From positions 6,820,001 to 6,884,000 of the forward strand of contig NZ_BJOR01000001.1 of the NCBI RefSeq assembly GCF_006540305.1: a stretch of DNA of 64,000 nucleotides. Reading direction: 5' to 3'. Under the pieces are notes generated by a model that worked only from the letters and a program-made list of their open reading frames with translations, was not told where the DNA came from and searched no databases. The first letter of the stretch is position 1, and each line of letters opens with the position of its first letter. Shown here in pieces: positions 16,615-24,047 of the stretch. The stretch is from Streptomyces sp. 6-11-2 (GTDB lineage Bacteria > Actinomycetota > Actinomycetes > Streptomycetales > Streptomycetaceae). The translations under genes and the position numbers were made by a program.

Positions 16615-17763
16615 CTAGCCGGCGGGCAGGGTCGGCTGGACGCGGCGCAGGAACGTGGCGTTGTCGGGTGTGTCGCGCAGCCGCTCCAGCAGTGTTTCCA
16701 GACCGGCCTTGCCCTCGCGGCTGCGCAGGGCGCGGCGCAGCCCGCGAACCGCTGTCAACTCGGCCTGGCTGTAAAGGAGTTCCTCACGGCGGGTGCCCGA
16801 GGGGTCGATGTCGACGGCCGGGAAGACGCGGCGGTCGGCGAGTTCGCGGTTGAGCCGCAGTTCCATGTTGCCGGTGCTCTTCAGCTCCTCGAAGAAGAAG
16901 TCGTCGGCGCGGGATCCGGTCTCCACCAGCGCGGTGGCCAGGATGGTGAGTGAGCCGCCCTCCTCGGCCGACCGCGCGGCACCGAAGAGCCGCTTGGGCC
17001 CCTGGAGCGCGCCCGCGTCGACACCGCCGCTGAGGGTGCGTCCGCCCGCCGCGGCCGCGTTGTTGTGGGCCCGGCACAGCCGGGTGAGCGAGTCGAGGAG
17101 GATGACCACGTCCTCGCCGGCCTCGACGAGCCGTTTGGCCCGCTCGACGACGAGTTCGGCGAGCGCGATGTGCTGCCTGGGGGACCGGTCGAAGGTGGAG
17201 GCGTACACCTCGCCGCGCACGCGGCGCCGCATGTCGGTGACCTCCTCGGGGCGTTCGTCGAGCAGCACCACCATCAGCCGGCACTCGGGATGGTTGCCTG
17301 CGACGGCGGTGGCGATCTGCTGGATCAGCACGGTCTTCCCGGTCTTCGGCGGCGCCACGACGAGCCCGCGCTGTCCCCTGCCGACGGGCGCGATCAGGTC
17401 GGCGACGCGGCCGGTGAGCCCGGCGGCGGGGTGTTCGAGGTGCAGCCGCTCGCGCGGGTGCAGCGGAGTGAGGTCGTGGAAGCGGCGCCGGGCCCGGGCC
17501 TCGTCCGGCGAGCCGCCGCCCACGCTCGTGATCTCGGTGACGGCGTGCTGCTGCCCGAGTACGCCAGCGACGGCGTCGCCCTTGCGCAGGCCGTGGCGGC
17601 GGATCAGCGCGGGGGAGAGCCGGGGGTCGGCGGGGGTGGGCAGGAAGTCCTCGCCGCGCAGGTGCCCCTTGCCGGTCGCGTCGATGTCCAGGACACCGGT
17701 GACGGAGCGGGGGGCCGCGGACGGCTGCCGCGGTGCGGCGGGGCGTTCGAGGGTGATGGTCAT
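16615..17763 (-). CDS. rho: Short Rho-type transcription terminator (second Rho)
   Basis: This 382-residue RNA-dependent helicase of the Rho family has a cold-shock RNA-binding domain at residues 22-75 (GVLDIDATGKGHL, LRKGDAVAG). It also has Walker A APPKTGKT (137-144), Walker B VVILLDSLTR (219-228), a Q-loop (SGGVDAGALQGPKRLFGAAR) and the VFPAVDIDPSGTRREELL block. Canonical Streptomyces Rho has a long N-terminal basic insertion and is much larger, so this is probably a paralogue. The ATG at 17763 has AAAGGA 8 nt upstream. Whether it terminates transcription generally or at special targets is unknown. Confidence 0.87.
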   Translation of the reverse strand: MTITLERPAAPRQPSAAPRSVTGVLDIDATGKGHLRGEDFLPTPADPRLSPALIRRHGLRKGDAVAGVLGQQHAVTEITSVGGGSPDEARARRRFHDLTPLHPRERLHLEHPAAGLTGRVADLIAPVGRGQRGLVVAPPKTGKTVLIQQIATAVAGNHPECRLMVVLLDERPEEVTDMRRRVRGEVYASTFDRSPRQHIALAELVVERAKRLVEAGEDVVILLDSLTRLCRAHNNAAAAGGRTLSGGVDAGALQGPKRLFGAARSAEEGGSLTILATALVETGSRADDFFFEELKSTGNMELRLNRELADRRVFPAVDIDPSGTRREELLYSQAELTAVRGLRRALRSREGKAGLETLLERLRDTPDNATFLRRVQPTLPAG

Positions 17764-18229
17764 GGGCGAAGGTCCTTTCGCGGACGGACGGCACGGGGTG
17801 TGCGAGGGGAAGGAGAAGCCGCGACAGGGAGGCGTGGAGCACTGCCTCCGGCGGAAGACACCACCTCGGTCGCGGCGCGCTGCCCGGCAGGGCGGAGAGC
17901 GTCGCTCACGGAGAGGGTGGGAGAACAGATCGCGCCGACCGCGACAGGTGCGGCGGCACGGTGAACTGATGAAGAACCGCACCGGCGCCCACAACGGGGC
18001 GTACACAGGTGCTGACCGAAGGGTACCACCCGGCTCGCCCGCGGTGGTGGTTCCGCCGGCGGAAGAGCGCGCCGCCGCGCTCCGGCGGCAGTGATCTGCG
18101 CCACTCCCGGCCGCCTGCCCGTGACGTTCGCCGACCGCGGCGCGCTGAAAGGACCGGCCACCCCAGTGACGGGTGTGCCTCCCGACTTTCTTCTCTGGGC
18201 CGTTTCGGGCCTGTGGGGGTGGATTCGCC
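17764..18229. other. Divergent promoter region between short rho and PGRP gene
   Basis: These 466 bases contain no convincing gene. They hold a perfect 14-bp palindrome at 18051-18064 and related CTCCGGCGG half-copies near 17850 and 18081. The minus-strand transcript of rho would have a long leader, which could allow autoregulation, but this is inference. Confidence 0.5.
18051..18064. promoter_or_regulatory. Perfect 14-bp palindrome TTCCGCCGGCGGAA
   Basis: It is centred in the gap between divergent rho and the PGRP amidase. Similar half-sites flank it. It could be an operator for either gene, or simply a product of high GC content. Confidence 0.3.
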
Positions 18230-20395
18230 GTGAGCCGTCGTACGTCGCATGCGTACCGACCGCTGAGCATGAAGAGACGGGCGTGGCTGACGCTCGGTGC
18301 CGTCGTCCTCGGGGGCGGGGGCATCGTGACGTATGCCGTCGCCAGCCCTTCGGGCGACCACGGCGCCGCGGGCCGGGCCAAGCGTCCGCCGAAGGTCTAC
18401 GACCTCGCGCTGAAGGGCGACACGGACGCCAGGCGTGAACTGCCTCGCACCGACACCCAGGAGTTCTCGCTGCTCGGGGTCACCTGGACGGGTGCCACCA
18501 AGCGGCTGCACGGTACGGCGCAGGTGCGTACCCGGAGCACGGCGAGCGGCGAGTGGAGCGACTGGCGCGACCTCGAACTGGAGGCCGACCCGCTGGAGAA
18601 GCCCGGCCGCGGAGTGCGTGGCGCGTCCGAGCCGCTGTGGGTCGGGCCCTCCGACGGTGTTCAGGTGCAGATCGTCCGCAGGAACGGCACCACCGCCCCG
18701 ATGCCCAAGGGGCTCAAGGTCAACCTGGTCGATCCGGGCGTGGTGACCGACGCCGAGACCAAGGCTCCCACCGGGAGCGAGCCGGCCGCCTTCGTCGCCG
18801 GGGCCACTACCGACCCGACGAGCGCCGACACCACGCCGCCGCCCGCCACCCCGACGGCTCCGCCGTCCACCGTCCCCGAGCCGCCGATCGTCTCGCGCGC
18901 CGGCTGGGGCGCCGACGAGTCGCTCAGCCCCGACCCGTCGGAGTACAACGCCGACGTGAAGGCCGTGTTCGTCCACCACACGGACGGCGCCGCCTACACG
19001 TGCGACCAGTCGGCGTCGATCGTGCGCGGCATCTATGCGTTCCACACGCACGCAGAGCCGAGCGGCAACGGCTGGAACGACATCGGCTACAACTTCCTGG
19101 TCGACAAGTGCGGCACCGTCTTCGAGGGCCGCAAGGGCGGTGTCGGCCTGCCGGTCCTCGGCGCCCACACCTACGGCTGGAACCGGGAGTCCACCGGCAT
19201 CGCGGTGCTCGGCGACTACACCTCCACCAGCGCCTCCAGCGCCGCGCTGGCCTCCGTCGCCCGCGTGGCGGCCTGGAAGCTCGGCCAGTACGGCGCCGAC
19301 CCCGCCGGTACCGTCCAGCTCACCACGGCCGCCACCCAGAGGAACCTCTCCGGCACCAGCTTCACCGCGGGCGGCACGTACACCTTCAACCGGATCTCCG
19401 GCCACCGCGACGGCTACGCCACCGAGTGCCCCGGCAATTCCCTGTACGCCCAGCTGCCCACCATCCGCTCCTGGGCGGCCGGTCCGGTGCAGGGCCTGAA
19501 GGTCGCCTCGGTCACCGGCGCGACCCTGTCGGGCTCGACGTACTACGCCAAGGGCGCCCTCACCGTGAAGTGGACGGCGACCACGCCGGGCTCGCTCATC
19601 AAGAACTTCCAGCTGCTGGTGGACGGCAGGACGGTCGCCACCACGTCCGGCACCGCCACCTCCGCCTCGGCCACGGTGGCGGCGGGCAAGCACACCGTGG
19701 CCGTACGGGCCGTGCACCAGTCCGGGAAGACCACGACCACCGCCGCGCTGAACGTCGCGGCGGAGACGACTGCGCCGACCTTCACCACCACGCCGAAGCT
19801 CGCCCTGCGCGGCGGCACCGTCAACACCGCCGCCGTCCCGGTGACTCTCAGCTGGAAGGCCACGGACGACACGGCCCTGCGCTCCGTGCAGCTGCTGTCC
19901 CCGACCACGGCCACCTTCGGCCCGACCACCACCAGCTCCGCCCGCACCGCCAAGTCCGGCACCGCCTCCACCTGGTCGATGCGCGCCGACGACTACGCCG
20001 GCAACTCCCGTACGTCGTCCGCGTCGTACACGCCCGTGATCCTCCAGGAGAGCTCCGCCGCCAAGTCCGGCAGCTGGACCACCCGCTCGTCGAGCAGCTA
20101 CCTCGGCGGCAAGTCGTACTCCAGCGGCTCCAAGGGCGCCAGTCTCACCTGGACCTTCACCGGCCGCTCCGCCGCCTGGGTGGTCTCCCGCGCCTCGACC
20201 TCCGGCCAGGCCTACGTCTACGTCGACGGCACCAAGGTCGCCACGGTGGACCTGAAGTCCTCCGCGACGCAGTATCGGCAGGCCATCTGGACCAAGACCT
20301 GGTCCAGCAGTGCCAAGCACACCGTCAAGATCGTCGTGGTCGGCACCTCCGGCCGCCCCACCATCACCACGGACGGCCTCGTCTACATCAAGTAG
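18230..20395 (+). CDS. Secreted PGRP-type N-acetylmuramoyl-L-alanine amidase
   Basis: About 721 residues. The GTG at 18230 is preferred because GGGGGTGGA lies 7 nt upstream; the ATG at 18269 has no ribosome site. The N terminus (MKRRAWLTLGAVVLGGGG) resembles a Tat/Sec signal. A Pro/Thr linker (TSADTTPPPATPTAPPSTVP) leads to a peptidoglycan-recognition/amidase_2 domain: IVSRAGWGADES, VFVHHTDGA, GWNDIGYNFLVDKCG, STGIAVLGDY and ISGHRDGYATECPG. The zinc ligands HH and GHRD..C are present. Ig-like and beta-sandwich repeats fill the C-terminal 350 residues. It should cleave peptidoglycan amide bonds during growth or lysis. Confidence 0.9.
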   Translation: MSRRTSHAYRPLSMKRRAWLTLGAVVLGGGGIVTYAVASPSGDHGAAGRAKRPPKVYDLALKGDTDARRELPRTDTQEFSLLGVTWTGATKRLHGTAQVRTRSTASGEWSDWRDLELEADPLEKPGRGVRGASEPLWVGPSDGVQVQIVRRNGTTAPMPKGLKVNLVDPGVVTDAETKAPTGSEPAAFVAGATTDPTSADTTPPPATPTAPPSTVPEPPIVSRAGWGADESLSPDPSEYNADVKAVFVHHTDGAAYTCDQSASIVRGIYAFHTHAEPSGNGWNDIGYNFLVDKCGTVFEGRKGGVGLPVLGAHTYGWNRESTGIAVLGDYTSTSASSAALASVARVAAWKLGQYGADPAGTVQLTTAATQRNLSGTSFTAGGTYTFNRISGHRDGYATECPGNSLYAQLPTIRSWAAGPVQGLKVASVTGATLSGSTYYAKGALTVKWTATTPGSLIKNFQLLVDGRTVATTSGTATSASATVAAGKHTVAVRAVHQSGKTTTTAALNVAAETTAPTFTTTPKLALRGGTVNTAAVPVTLSWKATDDTALRSVQLLSPTTATFGPTTTSSARTAKSGTASTWSMRADDYAGNSRTSSASYTPVILQESSAAKSGSWTTRSSSSYLGGKSYSSGSKGASLTWTFTGRSAAWVVSRASTSGQAYVYVDGTKVATVDLKSSATQYRQAIWTKTWSSSAKHTVKIVVVGTSGRPTITTDGLVYIK

Positions 20396-20430
20396 CCGTC
20401 CCGCCCCCACCCACCCGGTGCGGGCAACAC

Positions 20431-20470
20431 CCGAGCCCGGCAGCCGCCCACCAGCGGCTGCCGGGCTCGG
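20431..20470. terminator. Bidirectional terminator hairpin
   Basis: A perfect 16-bp stem (20431-20446 with 20455-20470) has an 8-nt loop. It sits between the convergent PGRP amidase and acetylxylan esterase genes and would stop transcription from both sides. Confidence 0.85.
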
Positions 20471-20495
20471 CGTTTCAGGGATGACGCCCTGGGCG

Positions 20496-21464
20496 TCAGG
20501 CGTACGACCGCAGCCAGCGGAGCTTGGCCGCCTCCTGGTACGGGCCACCGCCCTCGTGGTCGTTGAAGTCGTACACCTCGATCCGCTTGTCCTCGTGCGC
20601 CCAGGCGTTGAACGCGGCGAACACCGTGGACGGCGGGCAGGTCTGGTCCTCCAGGGCGGCCGAGAAGAACGCGGGCGTGCGGCCGCGGGCGGCGAAGTGC
20701 ACGCCGTCGAAGTACGACAGTGTGCGCAGGGCGTCCTCGGCGCGGCCCCGGTGGGTCTTGAGGTAGAGGCCGATCTCCCGGTACGGGTGGCGGTCGGTCA
20801 GCGTCGTCCCGCGCGGGTAGTCGCACAGGAACGGCACGTCCGGCGCGATCGCGACCAGGTCCGGCACCAGGCCGCCCACCGCGATCGTGATGCCGCCGCC
20901 CTGGCTCTCGCCGATCGCCACGATCCGCCCCGCGTCGGTCAGCGGGTGCGAGCGCGCCGCCTCGATCGCCCGCACCGCGTCGGTGAACACCCGGCGGTAG
21001 TAGTAGTTCTCCGGCGCGTCCAGACCGCGGGTCATGAAGCCGGGGTACGCCGGGGCGCCGCCGACCGGGTCGGGGGTGCCGCCCCCGCCGCCCCAGGCGC
21101 TGCCCTGCCCGCGCGTGTCCATCACGAAGTGCGCGCGGCCCGTCGACGCCCACAGCAGGTGCTCGTGCGGCAGGCCGCGCCCGCCGCCGTAGCCGACGAA
21201 CTCCACGACCAGCGGCAGCGGCGCGTCGACCCGTGCGGGCAGCGTCAGCCAGCCCTTGACCGGGTGCCCGCCGAAGCCGGCGAAGGTCACGTCGTACACC
21301 TTCACCGTCGTCAGTCCCGTCTCCACCAGGTCGAACCGGGCGTCCAGGTCGTGCTCGCGGGCCTCCTGGAGCGTCTTGGACCAGAAGGCGTCGAAGTCCT
21401 CGGGCTCGACGGACGAACTGCGGTACTCGCGGAGCTCGTCGAGGGGAAGGTCGAACAGGGCCAT
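20496..21464 (-). CDS. Acetylxylan esterase / cephalosporin-C deacetylase (CE7)
   Basis: This is a 322-residue alpha/beta-hydrolase of carbohydrate esterase family 7, which removes acetyl groups from xylo-oligosaccharides and cephalosporin C. Family motifs are DTRGQGSAW, the nucleophile GESQGGG and the catalytic His in DHEGGG. No signal peptide is visible, so it is probably intracellular. The ATG at 21464 (MALFDLPLDELREYR) is preferred over 21500 because the family starts there and GAAGGCGG precedes it. Confidence 0.9.
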   Translation of the reverse strand: MALFDLPLDELREYRSSSVEPEDFDAFWSKTLQEAREHDLDARFDLVETGLTTVKVYDVTFAGFGGHPVKGWLTLPARVDAPLPLVVEFVGYGGGRGLPHEHLLWASTGRAHFVMDTRGQGSAWGGGGGTPDPVGGAPAYPGFMTRGLDAPENYYYRRVFTDAVRAIEAARSHPLTDAGRIVAIGESQGGGITIAVGGLVPDLVAIAPDVPFLCDYPRGTTLTDRHPYREIGLYLKTHRGRAEDALRTLSYFDGVHFAARGRTPAFFSAALEDQTCPPSTVFAAFNAWAHEDKRIEVYDFNDHEGGGPYQEAAKLRWLRSYA

Positions 21465-21588
21465 CAACAACCGCCTTCGCGAAGAGACTGTGGAGGTCAC
21501 ACCGTACGGCCCCGGTACGGGCCGCCGTCAGTTCAGGCGTACGATCCCGACGCGGTTTCAGGGGGTGGCCCGACGGCCCCCGGCCACG

Positions 21589-22077
21589 TCAGGTGCCGTC
21601 CTCGTCCCGGCCGTGCCAGGCGTTGTAACGGGTCAGGTAGCCCGCGAAGCGTTCGAGGTCGTCCTCCGGCCAGCCGGCCAGGCGCTCGCGGAAGGCCGCA
21701 CGGCGGCTCTCGGTGACCCGGGCGAGGATCCGCCGCCCGGCGGCCGTCAGGTGGAGCACCTGGACGCGGTGGTCGCCGGGGTCGGTACGGCGCTCGACGA
21801 GGCCGGCACGCTCCAGGGCGGACACCTGCCGGCTGACGGTGGACTTGTCCAGCGCGTAGTGGGCGGCCAGGTCGGTGGCCCGGCAGCCGCCGCTCTCCTC
21901 CAGATGCCCGAGCAGTGTGTACGACACCAGCGACAGTTCGGGGTGCATGCGTCCCGCCGAGGCCCGGGCCCGGCGGGCGAAGACCGTCATCTCGCGGTGG
22001 ATGGTCTCGACGGCCGTCTCGCCGGCGGGCGTCCGCCGTGTGCCGGCGCTCTCGTCCGGCTCTGTCGCTGCGGTCAC
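21589..22077 (-). CDS. MarR family transcriptional regulator
   Basis: This is a 162-residue winged-helix regulator. The recognition region is CRATDLAAHYALDKSTVSRQ and the wing is RRTDPGDHRVQVLHLT. I choose the GTG at 22077 because GGGGAGG lies 6 nt upstream; an ATG at 22107 has no such site and overlaps a palindrome. It is divergent from the PrmC-like methyltransferase leader. A MarR-like operator at 22101-22115 suggests autoregulation. Ligand unknown. Confidence 0.88.
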   Translation of the reverse strand: MTAATEPDESAGTRRTPAGETAVETIHREMTVFARRARASAGRMHPELSLVSYTLLGHLEESGGCRATDLAAHYALDKSTVSRQVSALERAGLVERRTDPGDHRVQVLHLTAAGRRILARVTESRRAAFRERLAGWPEDDLERFAGYLTRYNAWHGRDEDGT

Positions 22078-22100
22078 CGAATACCTCCCCTGCTCTTCCG

Positions 22101-22115
22101 GTTGCATAGTACAAC
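22101..22115. promoter_or_regulatory. Candidate MarR operator GTTGCATAGTACAAC
   Basis: This is an interrupted inverted repeat (GTTG...CAAC with further internal matches) 24-38 bp upstream of the marR-family GTG start. The half-site GTTGCATA recurs in the large palindrome before the FadH-like gene (26830-26875). Binding is inferred. Confidence 0.45.
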
Positions 22116-22230
22116 TGGCCTGGGGGGTGCGGGCCGGCCACCGGAGGGGACGAAGAGGGGGTCGGTGTCCGAGCGTTGGGGTAGGGTGACCTGCGGCCGT
22201 GGAGGGTCCCGGTCGCAGGAAGCCGAGGAG

Positions 22231-22299
22231 GTGAGACCCATTACCGCTGTGTCAGGTCGGGTGCTCTCCCCTCGCGACGGCGCGGATCACCGTCGGTAG
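22231..22299 (+). CDS. Candidate 22-codon leader peptide (attenuator)
   Basis: A GTG codon with AGGAAG 8 nt upstream opens a 22-residue frame (VRPITAVSGRV...DHRR) ending TAG at 22297-22299. It precedes the PrmC-like methyltransferase by 48 nt. A GC hairpin at 22307-22330 lies between. This layout is that of ribosome-mediated attenuation, in which stalling on a leader peptide opens expression of a downstream resistance or translation-related gene. Function is inferred only. Confidence 0.5.
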   Translation: MRPITAVSGRVLSPRDGADHRR

Positions 22300-22306
22300 G
22301 TGACCG

Positions 22307-22330
22307 CGGGAGCGCCCTCTTCGGCTCCCG
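22307..22330 (+). terminator. Attenuator hairpin CGGGAGC/GCTCCCG
   Basis: A 7-bp stem (22307-22313 with 22324-22330) starts 7 nt after the leader-peptide stop and ends 17 nt before the methyltransferase ATG. An overlapping alternative stem TCACC/GGTGA lies at 22287-22303 around the leader stop. It could act as a terminator or hide the ribosome site. Confidence 0.45.
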
Positions 22331-22347
22331 AAAGGCCCCGGCATTCC

Positions 22348-23184
22348 ATGCCTGTACTCCCTCCCTTCTCCGCCTCGTCCCCTTCGTCCGACTCTTCCGC
22401 CTCCCCGCCTGCCGGTTCCCCGCCCGCCGGGGTGGTCGCCGCGCTGCGGGCCGCCGGCTGTGTGTTCGCCGAGGAGGAGGCGGAACTGATCCTCACCGGC
22501 GCGCGCACACCACGGGAACTGGCCGCCCTGGTGGAGCGGCGCGTCGCCGGATTCCCCCTCGAACAGGTCCTCGGCTGGGCCGGGTTCCACGGTCTGCGGA
22601 TCGCCGTGGAACCGGGCGTCTTCGTGCCGCGGCGCCGTACCGAGTTCCTGGTCGACCAGGCGGTGGCCCGGTCCCCGGAGGCGTCCGTCGTCGTGGACCT
22701 GTGCTGCGGCTCGGGCGCGGTGGGCGTGGCACTGGCCGCCGCGCTCGGCCCGGTGGAACTGCACGCCGCCGACATCGACCCGGCCGCGGTGCGCTGCGCC
22801 CGGCGCAACGTCGTCCCCAGGGGCGGCACGGTCCACGAGGGGGACCTGTTCGACGCGCTCCCCGGCAGCCTGCGGGGCCGTGTCGACATCCTCGCCGCCA
22901 ACGTGCCCTACGTCCCCACGGGTGAGGTCGGCCTCCTGCCGCCCGAGGCCCGCGACCACGAACCGCTGGTCGCCCTGGACGGCGGCGCCGACGGCCTCGA
23001 CATCCTGCGCCGTGTCTGTGCCGAGGCCCCCGACTGGCTCGCCCCCGGCGGCTGCCTCCTCGTCGAGACCAGCGAACGCCAGGCCCCACAAGCCCTCGCC
23101 ACCTTCACCCGAGCCGGCCTGACCGCCCACCTGGCCGTGTCGGAAGACCTCAGCGCGAACGTGGTAGCAGGAACCAAGGCCTGA
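22348..23184 (+). CDS. PrmC-related protein N5-glutamine methyltransferase
   Basis: This is a 278-residue class I SAM methyltransferase. It has the HemK/PrmC layout: a helical N domain (LILTGARTPRELAALVERR, GFPLEQVLGWAGFHG) and a SAM loop VVDLCCGSGAVGVALA. The substrate motif is NVPYVPTGE near residue 185, where true PrmC has NPPY. That change, and the short Pro/Ser-rich start, mark the PrmC-related branch of actinobacteria rather than the release-factor enzyme itself. The ATG at 22348 is used; a GTG at 22300 is possible. The upstream leader peptide and hairpin suggest antibiotic- or translation-dependent control. Confidence 0.82.
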   Translation: MPVLPPFSASSPSSDSSASPPAGSPPAGVVAALRAAGCVFAEEEAELILTGARTPRELAALVERRVAGFPLEQVLGWAGFHGLRIAVEPGVFVPRRRTEFLVDQAVARSPEASVVVDLCCGSGAVGVALAAALGPVELHAADIDPAAVRCARRNVVPRGGTVHEGDLFDALPGSLRGRVDILAANVPYVPTGEVGLLPPEARDHEPLVALDGGADGLDILRRVCAEAPDWLAPGGCLLVETSERQAPQALATFTRAGLTAHLAVSEDLSANVVAGTKA

Positions 23185-24047
23185 CCGTGCCACGCGACAG
23201 TCGCGCGGCTCGGTCGAGCGGGCCGCCCGGCCGTCGTATCGGTTGGTGCCGTGTCGCCCGGTCCGATGGGGCGCTGGGTCTGGTGGGCCGCCGGGCTACG
23301 GCGTTGCCCGGCTCCTGTGCTGCTCGGTCCGGTGGGTTGCCGGGTCTGGTGGGTCGCTCGGCCACAGGGTTGCCCGGCTACTGTGCTGCTGGGTCTGGTG
23401 GGTCGCTCGGCCACACGGTTGCCCGGCTACTGCGTCGCTTGGTCCGGTGGGCCGCCGGTCACCGCGCCCCCGGTCACTCGGTCGCCCGGTCTCTCCAAGC
23501 GGCCGCCGCGTCACCCTGCCACTGCGATGCTGGGGCAGGTTGGCAGCCAGGCCGTGGGTACACGTCATCCGGCCTCCGCGTCACGCGGCCGCCGCGTCGC
23601 CCGGTCACTGCGTCGCTCGGTCCGGTGGGCCGCCCGGTCGCCGTGTTGTCCGGACGCCGCGTCCGCTTGTCGCCGCGTCGCCCGGTCCGGTGGGCCGTTC
23701 GGCCGCCGCGTCCCCCGGCCACTGCGACGCTGGGTCCGGTGGACCGCCCAGCCGCGGGTGCGCGTGGTCTGGCCTCCGCGCCACCCGGTCCGGTGGGTCG
23801 CCCGGCCGTCGGGGCGCCCGGTCACCGTGCCACGTGGCTGTCGCGTCGTCCGGTTACCGCGTAGCCCGGTCCGGTGGGCCGTTCGGCTGTGGGGGTGTGG
23901 CGTCTGGCTGTTGCGTTGCCGCGGGGGCCGGTCCGGTGGGCTGGACTGTCGGGGTTCCGGGGCCATGGGCGGCCGGTTTCGGGTGCCCAGTGCGGCCGCG
24001 TTGCGTGACCCGGTCCGGCGGACCCGGGCGGGTGGCCGGGTCGGGGG
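23185..24047. repeat. GC-rich degenerate minisatellite region
   Basis: No gene is credible in these 860 bases between convergent genes. GGTCCGGTGG occurs eight times (23326, 23441, 23619, 23684, 23733, 23787, 23868, 23930), usually followed by GCCGCCCGGTC-like sequence. A 49-bp unit is exactly tandem at 23342-23390 and 23391-23439, with a diverged copy at 23276-23324. Open frames in all directions here are by-products of the composition. Confidence 0.75.

Noticed and set aside
17906..20548. An 880-codon minus-strand frame opposite the PGRP gene
   Set aside because: Gly/Arg-rich translation without any domain; the plus strand carries clear amidase motifs.
23185..24047. Coding of Arg/Pro-rich repeat proteins
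   Set aside because: Open frames occur in several frames on both strands, lack ribosome sites and consist of low-complexity sequence made by the repeats.
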